DNA from: Herbaspirillum sp. SJZ107
GTDB lineage: Bacteria; Pseudomonadota; Gammaproteobacteria; Burkholderiales; Burkholderiaceae_D
Length of the DNA: 64,000 nt
Direction: 5' to 3'
Assembly: GCF_006715485.1 (NCBI RefSeq)
Contig: NZ_VFNH01000001.1
Span: 1 to 64,000 of the forward strand
Of this stretch, positions 1-7,901 are shown piece after piece (the first letter of the stretch is position 1; every line of letters begins with the position of its first letter). Below the pieces are notes generated by a model. It had not been told where the DNA came from. It ran no database searches and worked only from the letters and a program-made list of their open reading frames with translations. The position numbers were made by a program, and so were the translations under genes.

Positions 1-234
1 CCTGACTTCTACTGCCACGTTGCGTCGTTCACCACGACCAACCTGAACGTGCAGTACAAGCTGAGCCCGAACCTGACGCTGCGCGGCGCGATCCTGAACC
101 TGTTCGACAAGCAGCCGCCGATCGACGTCGGTACCTACGGCAACTCGGGTACCCAGACCTCGTACAACGCTTCGCTGCACCAGGCAGGCGCTGTCGGCCG
201 CTTCTACAGCCTGGGCCTGAGCTACACGTTCTAA
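1..234 (+). CDS. TonB-dependent receptor, C-terminal fragment
   Basis: Reading frame 1 is open from the first base to a TAA at 232-234, so the 5' part lies outside the window. The visible 77 residues contain the last strands of an outer-membrane beta barrel: alternating hydrophobic stretches, an 'NLFDKQPP' turn that is common in the penultimate strands of TonB-dependent receptors, and a final strand ending in Tyr-Thr-Phe. A C-terminal aromatic residue is the usual signal for the BAM assembly machinery. The substrate cannot be told from this fragment. It is followed by a strong terminator, so it is the last gene of its transcript. Family assignment is fairly secure; subtype is unknown. Confidence 0.85.
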   Translation, partial: PDFYCHVASFTTTNLNVQYKLSPNLTLRGAILNLFDKQPPIDVGTYGNSGTQTSYNASLHQAGAVGRFYSLGLSYTF

Positions 235-269
235 GCCCTCCACTGCACGACATCCGTCGGCATCCAAGA

Positions 270-306
270 CCCCGGTGCGAACTCCGATTCGTACCGGGGT
301 TTTTTT
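270..306 (+). terminator. Intrinsic terminator after the receptor fragment
   Basis: A 12-bp stem (arms 270-281 and 288-299, one G-U pair) with a six-base loop is followed by seven T residues (300-306). It ends transcription of the partial receptor gene. Confidence 0.9.
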
Positions 307-669
307 CATCTCTACCGTTGTATTCAACCAACATTACAAAAAAAGACATTTTGTCGTTATTGGTGGCCATGCGCCGGCTTTGTGCATTGAATACGACCGA
401 TGTCCCATCTCGGCGCATCGAACTCCTCATTGCCCAGTCAAATGCGTAATGACATCGCAGCCGGCGCTCGGTATGACCGTACGGAAAGTGCACAGTGACA
501 GTGCATATGCCTTTTCAAGGCCTGTCTTTGATACTTTGACACTTGATATAAAGATATGTTTTTATATTGTAAATATTTCCTGAGAAAAAATTTGCGGTCT
601 GAATGAAGGAAATATTGTTCAAGAAGGCAGTCCATAAAAATCCATGCCGTCATCGATATAGGACATCAA
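307..669 (+). other. Gene-free 363-bp region upstream of Oar-like receptor
   Basis: No credible gene lies here. From about 490 onward the sequence is clearly more A+T-rich than the flanking genes, as expected for a promoter region. TTGACA at 536-541 is a possible -35 box, but no -10 hexamer sits at the usual 16-18 bp distance (TATATT at 563-568 is 21 bp away), so I do not call a promoter. AGGA at 660-663 is the ribosome binding site for the ATG at 670. Confidence 0.5.
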
Positions 670-3621
670 ATGCTCAAGAAAACCGCGCTAGGACACGCAC
701 TTACCCTCGCATTCAGCGCTTCCATCGCCACGTTCGGTGCACAGGCGTTTGCACAAAGCGCCGTGGGCGGCATCAACGGCAATGCCGCCGCCGGCTCCAC
801 GGTGACGATCGAAAACCCCTCGATCGGCGTGACGCGCACCATCAGCGTCGAGCGGACGGGGCGCTTCCAACTGTCCCAACTGCCACCCGGTATGTACACT
901 GTGCGCATCAAAAAGCCGGACGGAAGTACACAGGAAAACCAGGTGGTCGTAACCGCGGGACAGAATGCCAATGCCGACCCCGCGGCCATGACGCAGTCCG
1001 TGGTCGTGACCGGTCGCGTGTCGCGCATCGATGTCAAGTCACCCGAATCGAGCCTGACCTTGAACGAAGCCGCGATCGACCGCATTCCGGTAGCGCGCGA
1101 CGTGACGGCCGTGGCCCTGCTGGCGCCGGGCGCGACCCGCGGCGACAGCCGGATCGGCTCGACCACGCTACGTACCGGTAACGTGCCATCGCTGGGCGGT
1201 GCCTCGCCGGCCGAGAACGTGTATTACATCAACGGTTTCAACGTCACCAACAACCTGAACGGGGTTGCCTTCAACCAGGTACCGTTCGAGGCGATCGCCC
1301 AGCAGCAGGTCAAGACTGGCGGCTATGGTCCGGAATACGGCCGTTCTCTGGGCGGTGTGCTGGCCGTGACCACCAAGCGCGGCACCAACGAATGGCATGG
1401 CGGCGTCAACGCGATCTACTCCCCGAAATCGCTGGCCGGCAGTGAACTGTATGCGGAAAAGAGCGCATCGACCGGCCGCTGGAACTTGAACGAGCGCGAT
1501 GGTGGGACCGACGACCTGCAGGCAAACATCTGGGCCGGTGGTCCGCTGATCAAGGACAAGCTGTTCCTGTTCGCCTTGGTGCAGGGTGCCGACATCGAGC
1601 GCACCACCTTTTCCGAGAGCCGCGAAGAGATCGTAAAAACGAACACGCCGCGCTACCTGGTCAAGGCCGACTGGAATATCAACGACAAGAACCTGCTCGA
1701 ACTGACCGCGTTCAGCGACAAGAGCAAGGACAAGGTCCACAAATATGTCTCGTCGATTCCCTACACCCCATCGCGCGGCGACGACCTCGGCGTCGATACC
1801 TACACCACGGGTGGCGAGAACTACATCGCCAAGTACACGTCCTGGATCACCGACGACTTCACCATCTCCGCACTGGCCGGCCTGGGCCGATACAACCGCA
1901 AGTCGGACATTGCGTCGGCAGCCTGTCCCCTCATCCAGGATAAACGGACGGATACGACGATAACCTACGGCTGCTCGACTGCGACCCGGATCACCGACCC
2001 GAATGCGAACGACGAGCGCAAGGCCTACCGTATCGATGCCGAATGGAACCTGGGTAGCCATACCCTGCGTTTCGGTGCGGACAACGAGAAATACAAGGTG
2101 GTCGACGGCACCTTCTACCCGGGCGGCGAATATTACGAGCTCCTCACGCTGAGCCCTGGCGGCGAACTGTCGAATCACTACGTTAACAACACCGGGGCGC
2201 CTATCAATTACATGTCGGTCCGCCACTTCGAGAACGGCGGCAAGTTCACTACCAAAAACTCGGCCTTCTACATCGAAGACCAGTGGCAGGTAACCAAGAA
2301 CGTGGTCCTGAACCTGGGCGTGCGCAGCGAGTCCTTCGAGAACCTGAACGCCGACGAGAAGACCTTCATCAAGGTCGACAACACCATTGCCCCGCGCCTG
2401 GGCGCCGTGTGGGACGTGTATGGCAACGCCACGACCAAGGTATTCGGCAACATCGGCCGTTACTACATTCCGGTGATGTCGAACACGAACGTGCGCCTGG
2501 CCGGTGCCGAACTGGATTACACCGACTATTACGTCTTCAACGGTGCCATCGGCACCGATAAATTCCAGCTGCCCGGCAAGGGTGCGCAGTTGGGCAATCG
2601 CCTCGAGGTGTCGAATGGCCAGGCCGGCGATCCGCGTTCCGTGGTTGACCCGAACATCAAGCCGATGTACCAGGACGAATACATCCTCGGCCTGGAGCAG
2701 GCGCTCAACAACCGCTGGTCGGTGGGCGTGAAAGCGACCTACCGCAAGCTGCAGTCGGTCATGGACGACATGTGCAACGACGAAGGCGCATATAACTGGG
2801 CGATCGCCAACGGCTTCGACGATGACCGCGCATCGACCGTGGCAGGCGCCATCGGCCACTGCTTCCTGTACAACCCGGGCAAGAACCTGACCGCCAACAT
2901 CGACTTCGGTGACGGCAAGGGATTGACCGCGGTTACCATCCCGGCATCCGCACTGGGCTTCCCGAAACCACAGCGCATCTACAAGGCACTGGAATTCACC
3001 TTCAACCGTGCATGGGACGGCGTGTGGTCACTGCAGGGGTCCTATGTGCTGGCCTATAACAAGGGCAATACCGAAGGTTACGTGAAGTCGGATATCGGCC
3101 AGGACGACGCCGGCATTTCGCAGGACTGGGACTACCCCGGCCTGATGGAAGGTGCCTATGGCTACCTGCCGAACGATCGCCGCCATACGCTGAAGATGTG
3201 GGGTTCCTACCAGGTCAGCCCTGAATGGCGCGTGGGTGCGAACACCATCATCCAGAGTGGCCGTCCACGTAACTGCCTGGGCTATTACACCGGCGATCTG
3301 GACACCGTGTCGGTCGCGTACGGTGCTGCCTCGTTCTATTGCAACGGGACGCTCCACCCGCGCGGTTCGTTCGGCCGCCTGCCATGGACCAAGGAAGTGG
3401 GCCTGCAAGTGGCGTACATGCCGAAATGGGTGAAAGGCCTGACTTTCCAGCTCGACGTGCTCAACCTTTTCAACAACCGCGAGGTGACGTCCGTGGACGA
3501 GGAAGGCGAGACCTCGGCGCCCAGCGAAAACGGGCCGAGCTCCCCGAGCAGGAGCTACCTGAAGCCGTTGTCGCTGCAGAGCCCGCGTACTTTCCGCTTC
3601 ATGGCACAGTACGAGTTCTGA
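670..3621 (+). CDS. Oar-like TonB-dependent receptor with carboxypeptidase-regulatory-like domain
   Basis: This 983-residue outer-membrane protein starts at ATG 670, six bases after AGGA. Residues 1-28 form a signal peptide (Lys-Lys, hydrophobic core, cleavage after AFA). Residues about 30-110 look like a carboxypeptidase-regulatory-like beta-sandwich ('GRFQLSQLPPGMYTVRIKKP'). A TonB plug follows (about 115-235, 'SVVVTGRVSR'), then a long beta barrel ending in Tyr-Glu-Phe. This order is typical of the Oar family of TonB-dependent transporters. Known members move large or peptide-like substrates; the substrate here is unknown. Cysteine pairs at about residues 418/436 and 697/717 suggest disulphide-closed loops. 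It is a single gene, ended by a terminator, next to convergent rsmE. Confidence 0.85.
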   Translation: MLKKTALGHALTLAFSASIATFGAQAFAQSAVGGINGNAAAGSTVTIENPSIGVTRTISVERTGRFQLSQLPPGMYTVRIKKPDGSTQENQVVVTAGQNANADPAAMTQSVVVTGRVSRIDVKSPESSLTLNEAAIDRIPVARDVTAVALLAPGATRGDSRIGSTTLRTGNVPSLGGASPAENVYYINGFNVTNNLNGVAFNQVPFEAIAQQQVKTGGYGPEYGRSLGGVLAVTTKRGTNEWHGGVNAIYSPKSLAGSELYAEKSASTGRWNLNERDGGTDDLQANIWAGGPLIKDKLFLFALVQGADIERTTFSESREEIVKTNTPRYLVKADWNINDKNLLELTAFSDKSKDKVHKYVSSIPYTPSRGDDLGVDTYTTGGENYIAKYTSWITDDFTISALAGLGRYNRKSDIASAACPLIQDKRTDTTITYGCSTATRITDPNANDERKAYRIDAEWNLGSHTLRFGADNEKYKVVDGTFYPGGEYYELLTLSPGGELSNHYVNNTGAPINYMSVRHFENGGKFTTKNSAFYIEDQWQVTKNVVLNLGVRSESFENLNADEKTFIKVDNTIAPRLGAVWDVYGNATTKVFGNIGRYYIPVMSNTNVRLAGAELDYTDYYVFNGAIGTDKFQLPGKGAQLGNRLEVSNGQAGDPRSVVDPNIKPMYQDEYILGLEQALNNRWSVGVKATYRKLQSVMDDMCNDEGAYNWAIANGFDDDRASTVAGAIGHCFLYNPGKNLTANIDFGDGKGLTAVTIPASALGFPKPQRIYKALEFTFNRAWDGVWSLQGSYVLAYNKGNTEGYVKSDIGQDDAGISQDWDYPGLMEGAYGYLPNDRRHTLKMWGSYQVSPEWRVGANTIIQSGRPRNCLGYYTGDLDTVSVAYGAASFYCNGTLHPRGSFGRLPWTKEVGLQVAYMPKWVKGLTFQLDVLNLFNNREVTSVDEEGETSAPSENGPSSPSRSYLKPLSLQSPRTFRFMAQYEF

Positions 3622-3644
3622 TCGTAGCGATCGCCGAGCAACGC

Positions 3645-3669
3645 AATGCCGCCTGCGGGCGGCATTTTT
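3645..3669 (+). terminator. Intrinsic terminator of the Oar-like receptor
   Basis: Nine-bp GC-rich stem (3645-3653 with 3658-3666), TGCG loop and a T run to 3669. The opposite strand lacks a T run, so it acts on the plus strand only. Confidence 0.8.
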
Positions 3670-3687
3670 GATGGGTCTGTCTATATA

Positions 3688-4416
3688 TTAGATCCCACCC
3701 CAGCCGGCCGCCAGGATCGCCAGCGCCGCCAGTCCGGCGGTCTCGGTCCGCAGCACCCGCGGGCCCATCGACAGGGGCAGGGCGCCGGCAGCGATCGCCG
3801 CATCTTCCTCCTCGGCGCTGAACCCGCCTTCAGGGCCGACCAGCAGGCAGACGGCGCGCGGCGGCGTGGCACGGGTCCACTGCGCCAGCGAGGCATCCGC
3901 GCGCGGGCTGAGCAGGATGCGCACGGCGTCGCCGGCCGGCTGCGCGATCCAGCGGTTGAATTCCTGCAGCGGCGCCACCTCGGCCAGGCGGTTGCGCCCG
4001 CATTGTTCGGACGCGCTGACGACCACGGCCTGCCAGTGCGCCAGCCGTTTATCCGCGCGCTCGCCGGCCAGCTTGACCACCGAACGGCGCGCCGCCAGCG
4101 GCTGGACCGCGGTGACGCCCAGCTCGACCGCCTTTTCCACGATCCAGTCCATCTTGCTGCCCTCGGGCAGGCCCTGGGCCAGCGTCACGCCGAACGGCAG
4201 TTCGGCGTCGAGCGCTTCGTGCGCGATCACCTCGGCGCTGGCGCGGCGCTTGCCGACCTCGAGCAGGCGCGCCCGCACCTGGCCGCCTTCGCCGTTGAAC
4301 AGCACCAGCTCGTCGCCGGGCTGCTGGCGCACGACGTGCAGGTGATGGGCGACGGTTTCCGGCAAGTCGACGGTGGTGCCGGCCAGAAGCGGCTGGGGGC
4401 AATAAAAACGTGGCAT
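3688..4416 (-). CDS. rsmE: 16S rRNA (uracil-1498-N3)-methyltransferase RsmE
   Basis: RsmE transfers a methyl group from S-adenosylmethionine to N3 of U1498 in the 30S subunit. The 242-residue protein matches the usual family length (about 243). It has an N-terminal PUA-like part (1-70) and a C-terminal SPOUT trefoil-knot domain. Knot signatures are 'LLVGPEGGFS' (191-200) and 'GPRVLRTETAGLAAL' (218-232), with 'EQCGRNR' at 137-143. The frame is open 34 codons further upstream, but the family's MPRFYCPQPL start fixes the ATG at 4416. The gene is divergent from tkt with a 122-bp gap and convergent with the Oar-like receptor. Confidence 0.95.
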   Translation of the reverse strand: MPRFYCPQPLLAGTTVDLPETVAHHLHVVRQQPGDELVLFNGEGGQVRARLLEVGKRRASAEVIAHEALDAELPFGVTLAQGLPEGSKMDWIVEKAVELGVTAVQPLAARRSVVKLAGERADKRLAHWQAVVVSASEQCGRNRLAEVAPLQEFNRWIAQPAGDAVRILLSPRADASLAQWTRATPPRAVCLLVGPEGGFSAEEEDAAIAAGALPLSMGPRVLRTETAGLAALAILAAGWGGI

Positions 4417-4475
4417 GAATGACCAGATGGACTGTTGGGAGGCCGCCATTTTAAAGCGATGGCAGCATGCTCTGG

Positions 4476-4481
4476 TAGAAT
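4476..4481 (+). promoter_or_regulatory. Possible -10 box of the tkt promoter
   Basis: TAGAAT sits about 58 bp before the tkt start in the rsmE-tkt divergent gap. No good -35 hexamer is visible at 16-18 bp, so this is only a candidate. Confidence 0.3.
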
Positions 4482-4538
4482 ATCCGGTTAACGCAGCCCG
4501 CTCTGCCTCAGCTTCCAATCCTCAGACTCACCACATCC

Positions 4539-6533
4539 ATGAAACCTCTGCAAACCACCACCCTGATGGCCAACGCGATCCGCGCGCTGGCGATGGACGC
4601 CGTCCAGAAAGCGAATTCCGGCCACCCGGGCATGCCGATGGGCATGGCCGAGATCGCCGTTGCGCTGTGGGACGGCCACTATCGCCACAATCCGGCCAAT
4701 CCGGGCTGGATGAACCGCGACCGCTTCCTGCTGTCGAACGGCCACGGCTCGATGCTGCACTACGCGCTGCTGCACCTGTCGGGCTATGACCTGTCGATGG
4801 ACGACATCCGCAACTTCCGCCAGCTGCACTCCAAGACCCCGGGCCACCCGGAAGTGCACATCACGCCGGGCGTGGAAACCACCACCGGTCCGCTGGGCCA
4901 GGGTATCGCCAACTCGGTCGGCATGGCGCTGGCCGAGTGGCTGCTGGCCAAGGAATTCAATCGTCCGGGCTTCGACGTGGTCGACCACCACACCTACGCC
5001 TTCGTCGGCGACGGCTGCCTGATGGAAGGCATCTCGCACGAAGTGGCGTCGCTGGCCGGCACCCTGCGCCTGAACAAGCTGGTCTGGCTGTATGACGACA
5101 ACGGCATCTCGATCGACGGCAAGGTGGAAGGCTGGTTCACCGACGACACCCCGAAGCGCTTCGCCGCCTACGGCTGGAACGTGATCCCCGACGTCGACGG
5201 CCACAGCGTCGAAGCGGTCGACGCCGCGATCGCGCAAGCGAAAACCTCGGACCGTCCGACCCTGATCTGCTGCAAGACCATCATCGGCAAGGGTTCGCCG
5301 AACCTGCAGGGCGGCGACAAGGTGCACGGCGCGGCGCTGGGCGAGAAGGAAGTCGCGGCGGTGCGCGAGCACCTGATCTGGGATGCGATCCCGTTCGACA
5401 TCCCGGCCCCGATCTACGAAGCCTGGGACCAGAAGCAGAAGGGCGCCGCCGTCGAGGCCGAATGGAACGAACTGTTCGCCGGCTACCGCGCGCAGTTCCC
5501 GGAACTGGCCGCCGAACTCGAACGCCGCATGAAGGGCGAGCTGCCGGGCAACTTCGAAGCGACCCTGGCCGCCGCCATCGCCTCGACCATCGAGAAGAAG
5601 GAAAACATCGCCACCCGCAAGGCCAGCCAGAACGCGATCCAGGCACTGGCCCCGATCCTGCCGGAATTCCTGGGCGGCTCGGCCGACCTGACCGGCTCGA
5701 ACCTGACCAACTGGAAGGAATCGATCCCGGTCCGTTCCGGCACCCCGGGCAACCACATCAACTACGGCGTGCGCGAGTTCGGCATGGCCGCCATGATGAA
5801 CGGCATCGCCCTGCACGGCGGCTACATCCCGTTCGGCGCGACCTTCCTGACCTTCTCGGACTACAGCCGCAATGCGCTGCGCATGGCCGCGCTGATGAAG
5901 ATCCGCTCGCTGTTCGTGTTCACCCATGACTCGATCGGCCTGGGCGAAGACGGCCCGACCCACCAGTCGATCGAGCACGTTTCGTCGCTGCGCCTGATCC
6001 CGAACCTGGACAACTGGCGTCCGTGCGACACCACCGAATCGCTGGTGGCCTGGGCCGAGTCGGTCAAGCGCACCGACGGTCCGTCGACCCTGATCTTCTC
6101 GCGCCAGAACCTGCCGTTCCAGGAACGCGACGCCGTCACCGTGGCGAACATCGCCAAGGGCGGCTATGTGCTGCGCGACGCGGCGAATCCGCGCGCGGTG
6201 CTGATCGCGACCGGTTCGGAAATCGAACTGGCGGTCAAGGCGGCCGACACCCTGGCCGGCCAGGGCATCGCGGTGCGCGTGGTGTCGATGCCGTCGACCG
6301 ACGTGTTTGAGCGCCAGGACGCCGCCTATAAAGCGCAGGTGCTGGGCAAGGGCATCCCGCGGGTGGCGATCGAAGCCGGCGTGACCGACTTCTGGTACAA
6401 GTACGTCGGTCTCGAAGGCGCCGTGGTCGGCATCGACACCTTCGGCGAATCGGCCCCGGCCCCGGTGCTGTTCAAGCACTTCGGCTTCACCGTCGAGAAC
6501 GTGGTGGGCAAGGTCAAGTCGGTCATGCATTAA
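4539..6533 (+). CDS. tkt: Transketolase
   Basis: Transketolase is the thiamine-diphosphate enzyme that moves two-carbon units between sugar phosphates in the non-oxidative pentose phosphate pathway. The 664-residue protein is full length. Visible signatures are '[10 protein letters not shown]' (26-35), 'GPLGQG' (117-122) and the ThDP/metal motif GDG (157-159) ending in Asn188 ('DDNGIS'). The C-terminal half carries the pyrimidine and transketolase C-terminal domains ('[14 protein letters not shown]', 'SFTV'-like end). I chose ATG 4539 because homologues have a short leader before '[13 protein letters not shown]'. No strong ribosome binding site is seen. gapA follows after 103 bp but a terminator-like hairpin separates them, so they may be transcribed separately. 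Confidence 0.96.
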   Translation: MKPLQTTTLMANAIRALAMDAVQKANSGHPGMPMGMAEIAVALWDGHYRHNPANPGWMNRDRFLLSNGHGSMLHYALLHLSGYDLSMDDIRNFRQLHSKTPGHPEVHITPGVETTTGPLGQGIANSVGMALAEWLLAKEFNRPGFDVVDHHTYAFVGDGCLMEGISHEVASLAGTLRLNKLVWLYDDNGISIDGKVEGWFTDDTPKRFAAYGWNVIPDVDGHSVEAVDAAIAQAKTSDRPTLICCKTIIGKGSPNLQGGDKVHGAALGEKEVAAVREHLIWDAIPFDIPAPIYEAWDQKQKGAAVEAEWNELFAGYRAQFPELAAELERRMKGELPGNFEATLAAAIASTIEKKENIATRKASQNAIQALAPILPEFLGGSADLTGSNLTNWKESIPVRSGTPGNHINYGVREFGMAAMMNGIALHGGYIPFGATFLTFSDYSRNALRMAALMKIRSLFVFTHDSIGLGEDGPTHQSIEHVSSLRLIPNLDNWRPCDTTESLVAWAESVKRTDGPSTLIFSRQNLPFQERDAVTVANIAKGGYVLRDAANPRAVLIATGSEIELAVKAADTLAGQGIAVRVVSMPSTDVFERQDAAYKAQVLGKGIPRVAIEAGVTDFWYKYVGLEGAVVGIDTFGESAPAPVLFKHFGFTVENVVGKVKSVMH

Positions 6534-6546
6534 TCAGGTGGACTCC

Positions 6547-6586
6547 GCTGCACGGGACAGGAGACGGTTCCGTGCGGCAGGTTTTT
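6547..6586 (+). terminator. Probable intrinsic terminator between tkt and gapA
   Basis: An 11-bp stem with two G-U pairs (6547-6557 with 6568-6578) and a ten-base loop is followed, after three bases, by five T residues. The offset T run makes it weaker than the others in this window. Confidence 0.55.
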
Positions 6587-6636
6587 CGCGCTATGCTCGC
6601 GTGATAACAGAATTTCTTTCAATCAGGAGTGTATAA

Positions 6637-7647
6637 ATGACGATCAAGGTAGCAATCAACGGTTATGGCCGCATCGGCCGCAATGTCCTGCGTGCTTTCT
6701 ACGAAGGCGGCAAGAAGCAGGACATCCAGATCGTGGCGATCAACGACCTCGGCAACTCGGAGTCGAACGCCCACCTGACCCGTTACGACACCACCCACGG
6801 CAAGTTCCCCGGCACCGTCGAAGTCGATGGCGACTACATGATCGTCAACGGCGACCGCATCCGCGTGTTCGCGCAGCGCAACCCGGCCGAAATCGGCTGG
6901 GGCGAGCTGGGCGTGGACGTGGTGCTGGAGTGCACCGGCTTCTTCACCACCAAGGAAAAAGCCTCGGCCCACCTGAAGGGCGGCGCCAAGAAAGTCATCA
7001 TCTCGGCACCGGGCGGCAAGGACGTCGACGCCACCATCGTCTACGGCGTCAACCACGACGTGCTGAAAGCGTCGGACACCGTGATCTCGAACGCATCCTG
7101 CACCACCAACTGCCTGGCCCCGCTGGTCAAGCCGCTGAACGACGCCATCGGCCTGGAAAACGGCCTGATGACCACCGTCCACGCCTACACCAACGACCAG
7201 GTGCTGACCGACGTGATGCACGAAGACCTGCGCCGCGCCCGTTCGGCCACGCACTCGATGATCCCGACCAAGACCGGCGCCGCCGCCGCGGTCGGCCTGG
7301 TGCTGCCGGAACTGAACGGCAAGCTGGACGGCTACGCGATCCGCGTGCCGACCATCAACGTGTCGATCGTCGACCTGTCCTTCATCGCCAAGCGCGACAC
7401 CACCGTCGAAGAAATCAACAGCCTGATGAAGGCAGCTGCCGAAGGCCCGCTGGCCGGCATCCTGACCTACAACAGCGCACCGCTGGTCTCGGTCGACTAC
7501 AACCACAACCCGGCATCGTCGAACTTCGATTCGACCCTGACCAAGGTGTCGGGCCGCCTGGTGAAGGTGTCGTCGTGGTACGACAACGAGTGGGGCTTCA
7601 GCAACCGCATGCTGGACACCACCGTGGCGCTGATGAACGCTAAATAA
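6637..7647 (+). CDS. gapA: Glyceraldehyde-3-phosphate dehydrogenase, type I
   Basis: This enzyme oxidises and phosphorylates glyceraldehyde-3-phosphate with NAD+ in glycolysis. The 336 residues match the family. The Rossmann motif 'NGYGRIGR' is at 8-15, Asp37 ('INDLG') favours NAD+ over NADP+, and the catalytic Cys155 lies in 'SNASCTTNC'. His182 ('TVHAYT') is the base. ATG 6637 is preceded by AGGAG (6625-6629) at seven bases. It sits behind tkt, an arrangement often seen in betaproteobacteria, but the gene after it is a receptor and not pgk. A strong terminator follows, so the gene ends its transcript. Confidence 0.97.
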   Translation: MTIKVAINGYGRIGRNVLRAFYEGGKKQDIQIVAINDLGNSESNAHLTRYDTTHGKFPGTVEVDGDYMIVNGDRIRVFAQRNPAEIGWGELGVDVVLECTGFFTTKEKASAHLKGGAKKVIISAPGGKDVDATIVYGVNHDVLKASDTVISNASCTTNCLAPLVKPLNDAIGLENGLMTTVHAYTNDQVLTDVMHEDLRRARSATHSMIPTKTGAAAAVGLVLPELNGKLDGYAIRVPTINVSIVDLSFIAKRDTTVEEINSLMKAAAEGPLAGILTYNSAPLVSVDYNHNPASSNFDSTLTKVSGRLVKVSSWYDNEWGFSNRMLDTTVALMNAK

Positions 7648-7687
7648 AGTTTGTTCGCGGCCTGACGGCCGAAGCTGACGTTGTTTG

Positions 7688-7728
7688 CACCCCTGGATCG
7701 GGAAACTGGTCCAGGGGTGTTTGTTTTT
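7688..7728 (+). terminator. Intrinsic terminator of gapA
   Basis: Perfect 10-bp stem (7688-7697 with 7710-7719), 12-base loop, then a T-rich tract to 7728. Confidence 0.88.
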
Positions 7729-7901
7729 GAACAGTACGATTATTGCGATATAAAAAACGTCTAAAAAAAACAACGAATATGTACGTCAGATTACAGATTC
7801 AGGAAAAATAGCTACAAAAATACAATTGCCTCGGTGACACTCGTTCATGCGTATTGATGCGATACGCATACATAAAAAATCACGATATACCGAGAGAAAA
7901 C

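Noticed and set aside
536..568. Promoter TTGACA/TATATT before the Oar-like receptor
   Set aside because: The 21-bp spacing is outside the normal range, so I mention the -35-like box only as a candidate.
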